Assembly: GCF_963576675.1 (NCBI RefSeq)
Contig: NC_088913.1
Location: forward strand, 79,793,001-79,857,000
Reading direction: 5' to 3'
DNA: 64,000 bases
Origin: Euphorbia lathyris
Taxonomy: Eukaryota > Streptophyta > Magnoliopsida > Malpighiales > Euphorbiaceae
The notes below the pieces were generated by a model. It had not been told where the DNA came from, did not search any database, and was given only the letters and a program-made list of their open reading frames with translations. Made by a program: the position numbers and the translations under genes. Shown here one piece after another: positions 34,190 to 46,010 of this stretch (positions are counted from its first letter, which is position 1; every line of letters begins with the position of its first letter).

Positions 34190-34632
34190 AGCAATTTTAT
34201 TCATAACATCTAAAATGGTACAATTTTACCCTTAACGTTGGTAGTCAAGAGCAACTTTACCTATAACGTTGACAAGTTAGGTCAATTGGAGAAATTATTG
34301 ATCAAATTGTCATATACACTTTACATGTGCATCATTTTATTACTCATTAGTAACACACAAACATATGATTAAACGTTAATTTTTTTTAAAAAAAATACTT
34401 GTACAAGTTGGATAAATAAATTCAAATATTTCACCGAATTTAAAATATTAATCTCCAATAATATTATTAAATCCAAAAAACATGGATCTTATAATGAAGA
34501 AAATATATGTATTTAATAATAATGTTTAAAATTGACGGAACTTGCTAATGTTATGGGTAAAATTGCTCTTTACTGCTAATGTTAAGGATAAAATTGTACA
34601 ATTTTAGACGTTAAAGGTAAAATTGCTTATAT
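34190..34632. mobile_element. MULE-like MITE
   Basis: Bases about 34190-34275 (AGCAATTTTATTCATAAC..CAATTTTACCC) are an inverted copy of about 34545-34632. The outermost ends and the target duplication are not certain; a GCACCTTATCCC word at about 34661 suggests the right end may lie near 34670. Related half-sequence at 46010-46170. Confidence 0.6.
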
Positions 34633-34717
34633 CCGTAAATATTTTGCGTATTTTTGCACCTTATCCCTGTTATATATATAGATAGATAGACAAGGGGTTT
34701 GTTTATAAAATAAAAAA

Positions 34718-35356
34718 AGGCCTAATGCTTACTCAGCCCCCTTAACTTGTCCAAATTGGTCATTTTACCCCTCAACTCATCGAATGTCCTATTTACCCCC
34801 TTAACTCCATAAAAGTGTTATTTCTCACCCCCTTAACTTGTCCATTTATCCTCCCAACTCATAGAATGTTCTATTTACCCCCTTAACTCCATAAAAGTGG
34901 TATTTTTCACCCCCTTACAATCCGTTATCGAAGCCTATTTTGTAAGTGGAACCTAAATTGATACTTCTTCAAAAATCATAGGCCTATTTTGGTACATTAT
35001 CCCTACATATAATGTATTTAACTTGTTTATATTAATGTTCTTGTTATTTATATTTTTTATTCATTCTTTCTCTTTTCAACTTTTTTTACTACTATAAAGG
35101 GATAAGAAATACTATTTTTATAGAGTTAAGAGGGTAAATATGATTATAAGTGGTGAGAAATACCACTTTTATGGAGTTAAGGGGGTAAATAGGATATTCG
35201 ATGAGTTGAGAATGGGTAAAATGATAAATTTGGACAAGTTAAGGGGTGAGAAATACCATTTTTATGGAGTTAATGAGGTAAATAAGACATTCGATGAGTT
35301 GGAGGGGTAAAATGACCAATTTGGACAAGTTAAAGGGGTTGGAGAAGCATTAAGCC
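34718..35356. mobile_element. MULE-type MITE with about 230-bp inverted repeats
   Basis: Ends AGGCCTAATGCTTACTCAGC and (reverse complement) GGCTTAATGCTTCTCCAACC. The arms, rich in CCCCCTTAACTTGTCC, are partly duplicated in tandem in each arm. A 9-bp AATAAAAAA repeat lies on both sides (34709-34717, 35357-35365), though in A-rich DNA this is weaker evidence. Non-coding. Confidence 0.78.
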
Positions 35357-35365
35357 AATAAAAAA

Positions 35366-36180
35366 ATAAAAAAATGTTGATTGTTGAGCGGAATACTTGG
35401 TATTATTCCCAACCTTTTTTAGAATGCTAAAATTTCATTAAAATGAATATAACGATAGCATAAAAACAGTAAGAAATAAAACCTTACATAAGTAAAGATT
35501 ATACCTAATACATTGATCCACGAAAGTAAGAAATAAACAACAAATCGGGTCTATACTCAAAACAAATATGGTTTAAGGTGTTATTGAGCCTTTGATCTAT
35601 TTAAAATTTTATCATTTGGCCCTTGATATGTTATTCGGCCATATTTGGTCTCTGAACTATCTCAATTGGTGAAATTTCAATCAATTTATATGGAGACTTG
35701 ACAAAACCGTTATTCCCTCGCATATGTAATGATATTTTAACATATGAGCTTGACATGTCACACATCTTGAAGTTTCTTTATTACCTAAACTCTTTTATGT
35801 TAAAATAATTAATTAGATTAAAAAAGAAAAACAAATAAAAACAAATCTCGATACTAAAATTCATATAATCATATATTAATAAAATAATAATTATATCAAG
35901 TCTCCATCTAAATTAGATGAAATTGCATCAATTAAAATATATTAAAAAATAAATATAATTACTTCAAAAAAAAATTAAATATAAAGAAATAATAGATCAA
36001 TGGTTTAAGCCAATGGTTTAAGCCAACAAATATTCCCCTCAACGTTTTACACGTAACAAGGGGATTGATTGCTAGTTGGAAAAAGAATACGTAACCATAA
36101 ATAAAAATAAACTATAAACTAAAATTAAATTAAATTAAAATAAAAGACAACTGTCCATAAAATCTGGTCCCACACAATAA
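35366..36180. other. Upstream spacer of the PLC2-like gene
   Basis: AT-rich. About 35570-35720 resembles one MULE arm (TTGAGCCTTTGATCTATTT, CATTTGGCCC) but no clear opposite arm is seen; a direct repeat of TGGTTTAAGCCAA occurs at 36000-36025. No gene. Confidence 0.4.
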
Positions 36181-36439
36181 TACAAGAAAACAAGTGGGAC
36201 CCGCATTCTTTCCCCACTTTTCAGCTGCTCTGGAAAATATCACTTCCTCTCTCATTATCATCGTCTCTTCTTCTTCCTCTTCTTCCTCATTCTTTCTTCT
36301 TGTCAATGTCATACATAATCCACAACAGCGACCTATTAAAACGCAAACCGACATACGCAGCGCAAGGACAATCCTCATCAAAGTCCTCTACTTTTCTTTT
36401 TCACCTCTCTGTCTATCTAATTATCCCCAAAATTCCCAA
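36181..36439 (+). promoter_or_regulatory. Probable 5' UTR of the PLC2-like gene
   Basis: A long TTCTTCCTCTTCTTCC tract (about 36265-36305) resembles the pyrimidine patch of plant leaders. The PLC frame stays open upstream to an in-frame ATG at 36194, but homology starts only at 36440 (MSKQTY). Confidence 0.45.
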
Positions 36440-39400
36440 ATGTCCAAGCAAACTTACAGTGTGTGCTTCTGCTTCCGCCGGCGCTTCAAATTGGCGGTAG
36501 CGGAAGCGCCCGAAGAGATCAAGGCTTTGTTTGATCTCTACTCTGAGAATGGATTCATGAGCGTCGATAATCTCCGCCTTTTTATTGTAGAGATCCAGAA
36601 ACAGGATAAAGCTACAATTGAGGATGCCCAGGCTATTTATGATCATCTTCTCGAGTTCAAACATTTGAACATTTTTCACCGTAAAGGACTCACTCTTGAG
36701 GCGTTTTTTAAGTTCCTCTTTGGTGATTTGAATCCTCCTCTTGATGTTAAACCTCAGGTACTTAATTCGACTTTGGATTATCTGAATTGGGTTTTGTTGT
36801 TTTTTGTTTTCTTTTGCCCTTTTTGTTCAGTAGCTGAATTTAAAGTTACCCAGTTTTGGGGTTTTTTCTGGTTTTTCCTGTTTTTGTTTGCTTTCCTTTT
36901 CAACATTTTGCTTTTAATTGCTGTGATGGAAAATTTTCTGGGTTCTTATGACCTATTAGGTAGGAAATTGAAGAACTGAAGTTCGTAGGGGAAGTATCAA
37001 TTTAGGTCCACTTACAAAATAGCACCAATACAAGCTTAATCTTTAAAAAAAAGTACCAATTTAGGCCTTTTATAACGAAATTGAGATCTTTCAATTGGAG
37101 TGAGAAACCAAAACTTAACAGACTAATATGAATGGCTTCGAGCCTAAATTGGTACTATTTTTTTTAAATGTTAAGCCTCTATTAGTGCTATTTTGTACGT
37201 GGAGTCTAAATTGGCACTTTCCCAAAAACTTTAGGCCTATTCGGCACCTTATCCCTATTTATTAATTGTGATTTAAGATCAAAATTGTGGAGTTATGTTT
37301 TTAGATTATATGAGCAGTTGTTAACTACAGGGGCTTGTATTCCTTAATGGGCAGTTACTTTCTAATCATTGCTTAAATCATGTAGCTTAATGGTCTTTAA
37401 TTTAATTACTAATTACAAATAGCTTTGAATAGCTCCTATTTGTGCTTAAACAAGGTTTACTATCAATTTATAAGCTTAAAAACTCCATGTTCACATTATG
37501 AACTTCTGAGTTATGTTCACCTGTCTACCATTTGAAAGTTGTTATGTTCTATAGTTTGAATGCTAAAGCTGATCTTATGTATTCTTATATGCATAGTTGT
37601 TAAAGGCGCGCCTGAGGCTCCAGGAGCACAAGGCACTAGTCCGAGCGCCTTTGAGCCAAAGATGCGTGCTGGTGCAAAAGCGCGTCTATATTTGGCATGG
37701 GTTTTTTAGTGTTTGTTTAAGATTTTTCATTTAGGGTTTTAATTTCCACCATTGGGTTAGACACATCTAGTGTACAAAATTAAAAACAATAAAAGAAAGA
37801 CTGACTTTGAAGAGACCCGAATACACAACAGGAAGCTGATTTTATAGATATGTATGATGAGGATGAAGAGGATTAGATCTTTGAGGAAGGATTTAATGAT
37901 GTTGGCGATGAGGAGAGTGATAGTGATAAGTAACGGTTGATGATTGATGAAATTGGAGACTTTTAATGATAAGTAGCTATTAGTCAACTTAGGATTTGCT
38001 ATTTCGTCGAACACTTGAACTCTAGAATATGAGGCTTATTACGTGTTAGAACTTATGATTAAGGTTATTGTCATGATTTAGTATTTATTGCATTTTGATT
38101 TTAGAATTTATCATTTCTTATATATTTTTATTATTTTAGTACGCCTTGTGTTGCACAGGTGCACGCACCAAGGCTCTAGGATCCCCTTGCGCCTTAATTT
38201 GCCATGCATAGTTAAAATGTTCTTATGTCTATCATTTTGGTGAGGAATTTTTTTTTGAATTTCAGGTGCACCATGAAATGACTGCTCCTTTGTCTCATTA
38301 TTTCATATATACAGGCCACAATTCTTACCTTACCGGGAATCAACTTAGTAGTGATTGCAGCGATGTTCCCATCGTACAGGCATTGCAGAAAGGTGTGAGA
38401 GTAATTGAATTGGATATATGGCCTAATTCCTCTAAGGATAATGTCGATGTTCTTCATGGAAGGTATGATGTGGCAAATCCTTTAAATGACCAATCTTTTC
38501 TGGTCATTGGCTTAAAAACATTAGGCTCATGTATTTAACGTCTTGGAACTATATGTTTTGTGTCCTTAATGTAGGACGTTGACAAGTCCCGTGGAACTCA
38601 TCAAATGTTTGAGGTCCATCAAGGAGCATGCCTTTACAGCTTCTGATTTTCCAGTGGTTATAACTCTAGAGGATCATCTTACTCCAGATCTTCAGGCTAA
38701 AGTGGCCGAGGTTGGTATTTGTTATTTTCAGGTATTTGAAGCTCTTACCTGTCGATTGATTATATTCTCTGAATAATTTGTAGATGATCACTCAAACATT
38801 TGGAGACATCTTGTTTACTCCTGGATCAGAATGTTTAAAGGAATTCCCCTCTCCCGAATCATTGAAGAAACGGATTATAATATCAACGAAACCACCAAAA
38901 GAATACCTCGAAGCCAAGGATAGCAGAAATGGTTCACAATCACAGAGTGGGAAGGCTGCACCTGACGAAGACGCCTGGGGGAAAGAAGTCCCTAACCTCA
39001 AAGGCAATGCTCCAAGTGATGACAGGGTGGGTGGAATAATGGTCGAGATTTAAGCAGACGTGATATTTAGATTTATATTTTTTCTTGCTTACTCGTCTTC
39101 TTCTTTCAGAATGAACTGGATGAAGACAGTGACGATGAAGAAGGAGATAATAAACTGCAAAATGGAGCACCTGAATATAAGCATTTAATTGCCATCCATG
39201 CTGGGAAGCCTAAAGGCGGTATAGAAGAATGTCTGAAAGTGGATCCCGATAAAGTCAGACGTCTAAGCTTAAGTGAGCAACAACTAGAAAAGACTGCAGA
39301 AACTTATGCAAGAGAAATTGTCAGGTCCAACCGAGCATTGATTAACTGTTTCATAAAGTCTTATCTTTCCAAGTTGTTCAACATGCACGTATTTATACGA

Positions 39401-40471
39401 ATTTAAGAGAAAAATTAGGATATCATAAATGTATGATCCTTTGTAATCACTTCCCAATCCATCTATGGATAGATTGTTTAAGGCATTTATTGAACATTTG
39501 ATGCATACATCGTCTGATCATTGCGTTGCTATACAGGTTCACTCAGCGGAATATACTGAGGGTTTACCCAAAAGGAACTCGTTTTAACTCGTCCAACTAC
39601 AACCCTCTTATCGGTTGGATGCACGGGGCTCAAATGGTTGCTTTCAATATGCAGGTTTTTTTCCCCTAATACTTGTCTAGATAAAGATTTCAAATGTTAT
39701 TAGATTAGCATCGCTCAAGTTTTGCCTCGGCCGTTAACTGAAAATCAAGATGTCATTGACAGGGATATGGAAGATCACTTTGGTTGATGCAGGGAATGTT
39801 CAGAGCCAACGGCGGGTGTGGTTATGTGAAGAAACCGGATTTTCTATTGCAATCCGGTCCACATGGCGAAGTCTTTGATCCTAGAGTCAAGTTGCCTGTC
39901 AAGAAAACCTTAAAGGTGATTATTTTTTCATTGTATCAATTCTTTGAGACGTTTTAGTCGAACCGAACTATAGTGTTCATTATGCTTAAAGTTGTAATAA
40001 TTTTGTTTGTTAACAGGTGAAAGTTTACATGGGGGAAGGTTGGTATTATGACTTCCCTCGCACTCACTTTGATGCATATTCGCCTCCAGATTTCTACGCA
40101 CGGGTAAGCAGATCACGTCTCTCTTCCTACCCATTTTAAGTATTGTGAAAATGAATAACCAAACATTGGTATTACAGATAGGGATTGCGGGGGTACCTGC
40201 TGATAGTCTTATGAAGAAGACGAAAACACTCGAGGACAACTGGATACCTGTATGGAACGAGGAATTTGAGTTCCCATTAACCGTTCCAGAACTGGCTCTG
40301 CTTCGGGTTGAGGTTCATGAGTACGACATGTCTGAAAAGGATGATTTTGGAGGTCAAACATGTCTGCCTGTATCCGAGTTAAGGAAAGGTATTCGAGCAG
40401 TTCCACTCTATGATCGGAAAGGTGTAAAGTACAATTCCGTGAAGCTCCTCGTTCACTTCGATTTTGTTTGA
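36440..40471 (+). CDS. PLC2: Phosphoinositide-specific phospholipase C, PLC2-like
   Basis: Same enzyme class as the gene at 4257. Nine exons, 586 aa: 36440-36757, 38266-38462, 38575-38710, 38784-39026, 39110-39324, 39537-39654, 39763-39915, 40017-40103, 40178-40471. The start [16 protein letters not shown] matches the PLC2 subgroup of Arabidopsis; no basic N-terminal tail. EF-hand-like region 20-106; X domain 107-257 with His124, Glu154, Asp156, His170 and Glu204 in [12 protein letters not shown]; short linker with acidic stretch; Y domain about 315-440; C2 about 458-580. Exons 2, 3, 6, 8 and 9 have exactly the same lengths as in the PLC6-like gene and all splice phases agree, showing common descent. 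PLC2-type enzymes are the main plasma-membrane PI-PLCs in Arabidopsis (established); the role here is by homology. Introns contain a hAT (37598-38204) and a MULE fragment but splice sites look sound. Confidence 0.95.
36985..37252. mobile_element. MULE-like MITE in intron 1 of the PLC2-like gene
   Basis: ATTTAGG..CACTTACAAAATAGCACCAAT at about 36995-37030 is inverted at about 37185-37220 (ATTAGTGCTATTTTGTACGTGG), and the right end reads GGCACCTTATCCC. The left end is apparently clipped; no target duplication was found. Confidence 0.6.
37598..38204. mobile_element. hAT-like MITE in intron 1 of the PLC2-like gene
   Basis: Ends TGTTAAAGGCGCGCC and, as reverse complement, TGGCAAATTAAGGCGC. The 8-bp duplication TGCATAGT is exact (37590-37597, 38205-38212). 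GC-rich ends with GCGCCTNNGGC-type words. It finishes 61 bp before exon 2. No ORF. Confidence 0.87.
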
Positions 40472-40698
40472 AACAGAGCTTGATGTACAGATTTTATTTT
40501 GGAAGTTCAGTGTTTGGTTGTGAAATTTATATTGCCATTTGACTGAGGAACGTCTTCTTAGGTGTGCTGTGTTGTCTGTAACTTTGTGCAATGTGCTTCA
40601 TGTTGATAAAGACAATGATGTGTACTATTTTTTTTTACCGTTATTCAACTACAGTTTTTGCTCAATAATTACATGAAATATGTTGATAATATAAATGG
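40472..40698. other. 3' flank of the PLC2-like gene
   Basis: Probable 3' UTR. TTGATAAAGACAATG and AATAATTAC words could serve as polyadenylation signals; none is decisive. Confidence 0.35.
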
Positions 40699-41418
40699 CA
40701 ATGTTATCGGAACCGGACCGGACATCAAACCGGATTTATAGATGGTTTATGACTCATTTGGTCGGACTGGATGATCGGATTGATTGGACCAGATGATGTA
40801 ATAAATAAATAATATTTATATATTAAATATATATAATTAATTTAAAATTATTTTAATAAATTATATATATATAATGAACTATAAACAAATTTTGGTTTGT
40901 AATTTTTGTCAATTTGAGACTTAAATATATAATGGATAAATGGAGTTTAGAATAACCTAAATATGTCTACGTATCTCATGTCATGTGGTTTTTTTAATGG
41001 TACATTATAAACTGAAAACGGATAAGTGATAAATGAAAAATTATATTATCATACTTAATGTTTTTTAATAAAAAAAAAAAAAGTAAAAACGTCAACCAAA
41101 AAATCTGTGATAATTTTTTTTTTAATTTTTCATGTTTGTTAATCTATTATTACGGTAATGTTTTTAATAAAAAAGTAAAAAATTCAGGCACTTTGTTCAA
41201 CAAATAAAAAGATTAAATTTATTTTTTTTACTTAATCTGCAAAAAAAAAAAAAAAAAAACCTGGAGTTGCACCGGTTTTCAGTCCGACCTCTGATTCCCT
41301 GTCCAACCCCAGATCACTCTGGTTCGTTGAATAAACCAGTGTAGCTCAAACCAAACTCATGGCCAATTCCTGGTTTGACCTGTCCGACCGGCCGGTCCAG
41401 TCCGGTTTTTATAACATT
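40699..41418. mobile_element. hAT-like element B (non-autonomous, about 720 bp)
   Basis: Left end CAATGTTATCGGAACCGGAC, right end CCAGTCCGGTTTTTATAACATT, inverted. Flanks ATAAATGG (40691-40698) and ACTAATGG (41419-41426) agree at six of eight positions. The left 150 bp match the right part of element A (1085-1289) in reverse complement. Non-coding. Confidence 0.75.
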
Positions 41419-41426
41419 ACTAATGG

Positions 41427-42035
41427 GAAACCTCCGAGTGATTAGAGAAATTATGTGCATTGCTTGGTGCATCTAAAGAGTTGATATTTCTGTGAATTAT
41501 TGGTGCATCGAATGATAATTCAGCATTAGATTAGACCTGACGGTCAGTTAACTTTGGATCTGTTTAATTCATTCAGCGCTATATTAGACCCGATGGTCGT
41601 TTAATTTTCGATCTATTGTATAGTAAAATCGATGGTCGTTTAATTTTCAATCTGTTTGTATCAGTAAAATAACTAATTTTATTTCATTTCAATAAAGTCG
41701 TTTTAAACTTTTCAAGCTACATTCTCACTGAAATACATTTTGAACACTTTCAAGCTAAATTCTCGCTGAAATACCGGCCAAAACACTTAATCAATTCCAC
41801 CACGTAAATGATGAATTGTTTTATTGATACAAAATAAATTTTTATGACCTTATTGAAACATCGTCCAAACTTAAGCATCCATCGGTGAAATTTACCCAAA
41901 ACACCTTGATTAAATTTCCAGCATCAAACAACATAAATGATGAATTATTATAAGTATGCCGTTGATGTAAAAAACATTGAAAGATGGCACAGACTAATCC
42001 AACCATCTCATATCCAAGGTATTTAGAACAACCAT
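41427..42035. other. Spacer, no gene seen
   Basis: Contains two to three loosely repeated units around GACCCGATGGTCGTTTAATTTTCGATCT (about 41530-41660). Otherwise unremarkable. Confidence 0.35.
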
Positions 42036-42038
42036 AAA

Positions 42039-42377
42039 GTGTAATTTAGCCCTTAAACTGCACACCTAAAATCAATTAGGTCCCTATTCTTTCAAAATCA
42101 TCAATGAACATCTTATCCTCTTTTCAAATCCCAAATCAACCCTCTCCCTCAAACACTGGTAATTCTATTCTTAAATGAACCCTAAGTCTTCTTTCCCAAC
42201 AATTAGACCTGGAATGTGTCAGAAGAACCAATTGCTTTTTATGGCGCGTTAACTAACAACATTTGAGGGACGGAGTTGATTGAAGATTTGAAAAGAGGAT
42301 AGGATGCTCATTGATGAAGATTTTGGAAGAATCGGGATCCAATTGATTTTGAGTGTATAGTTTAAGAGCTAAAAGAG
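42039..42377. mobile_element. MULE-like MITE
   Basis: About 100 bases at the left (AGTGTAATTTAGCCCTTAAA, CAATTAGGTCCC) are inverted at the right (AATTGATTTTGAGTG, TTTAAGAGCTAAAAGAG). No clear 9-bp duplication. Non-coding. Confidence 0.6.
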
Positions 42378-43120
42378 AAGACAATCATCAGTAGCAGAGA
42401 CAAAACGTAGCCAATGCAAAGATTTAGTTTTGCTTTCGGAACATGTACAGAAAATGACATCCAAAGTTCGAGATAACAATGAGAGAAATCGTTACGGTGT
42501 TCCGCATACTATGGATAGTATTTCATATCTAAGAACATATATATCTTGAACTAACTAGGTAAAGCTGCTTGAGAAATCTTCACTATGTCCTGAAAAAATC
42601 TTTTGTTAAACTAAAAAAAATGAGAATCCTCAATTTAAAAACATATTCAGCAATATATAATAATTCATCAACGTCTAGGAGATTAAAAGACATGAACTAA
42701 ACTAATCAATAATATGAAGAACTAACTCTATTACTATTTGAAATGTGTTCAATCTCATCTAATAAAAAACAAAAACAAGTCATCTGCAATTTCCTATAAT
42801 AGACAAACTCCGCTCCAAACTAGCAGCACATTAATCATACCTGGTCTGTTTCTCCCTTCTCAATTCAAGCAATGAAATGCAGTGTATGCCACCAGCTCCA
42901 ATGCCTATACTTCATCAAATCTCCGCAGGCTGATCCGAGAATACAAAAACTTCACCAGATAAAACCTTAGGAGCCACATAATCCATAGGTATAACTATCA
43001 AAAGTTCTAATGAAATAAAACACAACAAAGCTATGGATATCAGTTTTCTGTGAAAATATTTAGACCATAGCACTTAGGATCAATATCATCAGCTACTTAT
43101 ACTAAGACATGAAAAAAAAA
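42378..43120. other. Spacer, possibly old 3' region of the F-box gene
   Basis: No ORF or TE end recognised. The less AT-rich part at 42840-43000 could be former 3' UTR of the minus-strand F-box gene, cut off from it by the MULE at 43121; this is a guess. Confidence 0.3.
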
Positions 43121-43840
43121 GGCAAAAAGCATCCCGAGGCCCCTGATCTTTCATTGTTTGGTGCATTAAGCCCTCGATCTTTTATTTAGACACATTGAGC
43201 CCCTGATCTTTCACCATTTAGTGCATTAAGCCCTCGATCTTTCATTTTGACACATTGAGCCCTTGATCTTTCATATATGGGTGTATTAGGTCCTTCCATA
43301 AATCAATTAATATATAGGTTTATTAAGGGCATGTTTGGTGTGACAACAAATAATGTTCTAAAAATAACAAATTCTAAAATAAAAAATATACTATACAAAT
43401 TAATAAAAATAATTTAAATAAAAAAAAAAAAGTTTATTGAACACAATAAAACCTTGTTTTTCGATAATTATATTCTAAAAATAAAAATAATGTTAAAATT
43501 GAAGCACGTTTTGTGGAAATAAGAAGGGTAATTTTATCAATAACAAGTAACTACAAACAACTATTCATGAAAAGAGCTTTTCGTGAAAAGCTCTAAAATG
43601 TTGCAGTGCAGTTATATAAACCTAACCAAACATGCCCTTAATAAACCTATATATTAATTGATTTATGGAATGACCTAATACACCCATATATGAAAGATCA
43701 AGGGCTCAATGTGTCTAAATGAAAGATCGAGGGCTTAATGCACCAAATGGTGAAAGATCAGGGGCTCAATGTGTCTAAATAAAAGATCGATGGCTTAATG
43801 CACCAAACAATGAAAGATGGGCCTCACGATGCTTTTTGCA
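43121..43840. mobile_element. MULE-like MITE with about 210-bp inverted repeats
   Basis: Ends GGCAAAAAGCATCCCGAGGC and GCCTCACGATGCTTTTTGC. The arms consist of repeated CCCCTGATCTTTCA / GCATTAAGCCCTCGATC words. The flanks are A-runs, so the target duplication cannot be fixed. It ends 47 bp from the stop codon of the F-box gene. Confidence 0.75.
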
Positions 43841-43886
43841 AAAAAAAAAAAAAAAAAAAAAAAAAGTCTAATCTACAATTCAACAA

Positions 43887-45047
43887 CTATGCACCACCGA
43901 CTGGTACAAGACTTTCAAGACAAATAATTGGAGCTTTCCAACCAGAATCGTAGTATGTTTCAACCTTGGCAAAAAAATTCTCTTTAAGATCACATGAAAC
44001 TAGATAATCCAAACCAAAATAAAGGAGAATCTTATCTCCACTCTTTGAATATCCCACGACATTCATAGTTTGAAACCAAGATATGTGAAAAAACAAGGGT
44101 TCTGCTCTTGTAACAGAGAACAACTTTGTCCAAGTAAACTGATCATCTCCATTCTTCTTCCTGATATATAAATCAGACTGAAGCGGCAAAGGAATAGAGA
44201 AAGGACAACCAGAAAAATAGCTGATGCAAAGACAACCTTCTAAAACATGCAATTCCTTTAAAAATCCTTCCACTCTGCAAACAGGTTGAGACACTATGGA
44301 GAAAGTCTCTTTTCTCATATCAAATGTCACAATCTCTGATTGCCATGGATCGCTGTCAAGGCTGCATAACCAGTGTATACTACCATCTGTGGTAAAGAAA
44401 CCAAGTCCGGCAATACCTGGATCAGTATCAAATTTGTATCCCACATAAGGGAAATTCTGAGCCCTTCTCCAACTATTTGATTTCAATCCATAAATCCAAA
44501 CATGAAATTCCAACTGAACCTGTACAATAAAAAAAGCCCTGTAGTCATCAGTAGAGTCATCATAACCCAATCCTGAACCAATTATTCTGTAGTATTCAAC
44601 ATTAGATGGGAGTTTGAAAGGGCAATCAGGAAGATCCCTATGCTGGCGGGTGGATGGATTCCACCGAGCAAGTCCGAAATACGATGCACTTCCATACAAG
44701 AGAAGCAAACCCTTGCAGTAACCATAAACCTCCTTCCATGAGACTTCCTTCCATAAGGATGAGACTGGTTTTCGGAGGAGTAGAATCTCTTCTTCCGGAT
44801 CCAGAATCATATCACGCACATGAAATTTCTCCCTATATGGATGCTGGAAAATCAATTTGCGGAGATTGAAGTTTTGAGAAGACTTACTAAGGTGCGAGTT
44901 AATAAAATCAGGGCTGTCGATGACTCCGCGTAAGAATTTAGAAAGACATCGGAAACGCAGAAGAGACTCTACCGGCAACCACAACAGTATCTCGATGATT
45001 AGCTCCTGCGGGAGTTGCGCCATCGCCGCCGCACACTGTGATTTCAA
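43887..45047 (-). CDS. F-box protein with F-box-associated domain
   Basis: 386 aa in one exon. An F-box lies at about residues 11-52 (LPQELIIEILLWLPVESLLRFRCLSK), the surface that binds SKP1 in SCF ubiquitin ligases. The C-terminal part has the pattern of plant F-box-associated (FBA) domains: CKGLLLL, WNPSTRQHRDLP, GSGLGYDDSTDDYRA, VWIYGLKSNSWRR, GSIHWL, IVTFDMRKETFSIV and CLCISYF. It would choose a substrate for ubiquitination; the target is unknown. Two Met candidates, residues 1 and 9; the second (MAQLPQEL) sits closest to the F-box. Intact, with no lesions. Resembles the CPR1/CPR30 type by motif order, but plant F-box families are huge and this does not fix function. A MULE lies in or right after its 3' UTR. 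Confidence 0.92.
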   Translation of the reverse strand: MKSQCAAAMAQLPQELIIEILLWLPVESLLRFRCLSKFLRGVIDSPDFINSHLSKSSQNFNLRKLIFQHPYREKFHVRDMILDPEEEILLLRKPVSSLWKEVSWKEVYGYCKGLLLLYGSASYFGLARWNPSTRQHRDLPDCPFKLPSNVEYYRIIGSGLGYDDSTDDYRAFFIVQVQLEFHVWIYGLKSNSWRRAQNFPYVGYKFDTDPGIAGLGFFTTDGSIHWLCSLDSDPWQSEIVTFDMRKETFSIVSQPVCRVEGFLKELHVLEGCLCISYFSGCPFSIPLPLQSDLYIRKKNGDDQFTWTKLFSVTRAEPLFFHISWFQTMNVVGYSKSGDKILLYFGLDYLVSCDLKENFFAKVETYYDSGWKAPIICLESLVPVGGA

Positions 45048-45329
45048 TGGAAGTGTGAATATTTCTAGGGTTAAAAGACAAGTAAAAGGTTATATTTTAG
45101 TCGATAAAAAAAAAACAAAAGTTATATTAGAAAGGCCGGGAAATTTGGACCCAAATGTGAATATAATCACTTTGAATGATAACCCACCAGTTCATGGGTC
45201 CGGGTAGATCCGGCAAAGCGACACACGATCCGATGACACGACACCAACACGGTATGCTTTTTTTAGTGTTAGTGTTTACGGTTTTATGGCAAGTGTTGGT
45301 GATGGCGTTAAATAAGATGATGTCTCGCT

Positions 45330-46010
45330 GGTGAAATGGCCCCCCTACCCCCTACGAAATTTAAAATGAATGTTGATGCTTCCTTCAGTCAAGATGGTGT
45401 GCAGTGATAATCTTTCGTTGTTGTTCATAAATGAATAAATAGTAATAAAATTTTATCACCTTTGCATAATACACAAGATTCTCTTTCACGTCCCATCATA
45501 TAATGCTCAAAAACCCCTTGAATTAATTTGTTCTAGTGTGTGGGGTCCTGCTTGGATTCTAATATATGATGGTTCTTGATATTATGTTTTATTTAGTAAA
45601 TACACTTGAATTTTAAATTTTAAAGCATAAATATGAGGTTTGTTCAGTTTTTAAGAATTTTAAAATGACGGTTGAAACGCTCTCTAATACTCCCATTTAG
45701 TCTTTTATATCCGATCGGGAGGAGAATTTCAAGCTCTTGCCTCCGTTTTTTTTTATTGAACATGGTATTAATAATCATGTTTTCTTATCCCCATAGTCAA
45801 ACGGAACTTTATGGTCACCTTGTTGAGAAAGTGCACATGGAACAACCGTTAGGATATGACAATCCTTAGTTCTAAAAAAATCTCCTCATGTCCGGCATGA
45901 ATACCTCACAACCGCGTTTCTTAAACTTGGTTTCAAGGTTTCAAGTCGGATGTTTCACTTTACTACTTTCGTCTCGGCTCACTTCAGCTTTATTATCTTA
46001 TAGGATAAGC
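45330..46010 (+). pseudogene. Retroelement debris: LINE RNase H start and Ty1/copia integrase and RT pieces
   Basis: 45350-45410 encodes KFKMNVDASFSQDG, the start of a LINE RNase H domain. 45480-45600 reads as a Ty1/copia integrase start (HIAQKPLELICSSVWGP). The frames at 45672-45869 include a SQTELYGHLVEKVHME-like stretch, a decayed copia integrase segment, and 45900-46000 (GFQGFKSDVSL) looks like copia RT. All frames are broken. Confidence 0.6.
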
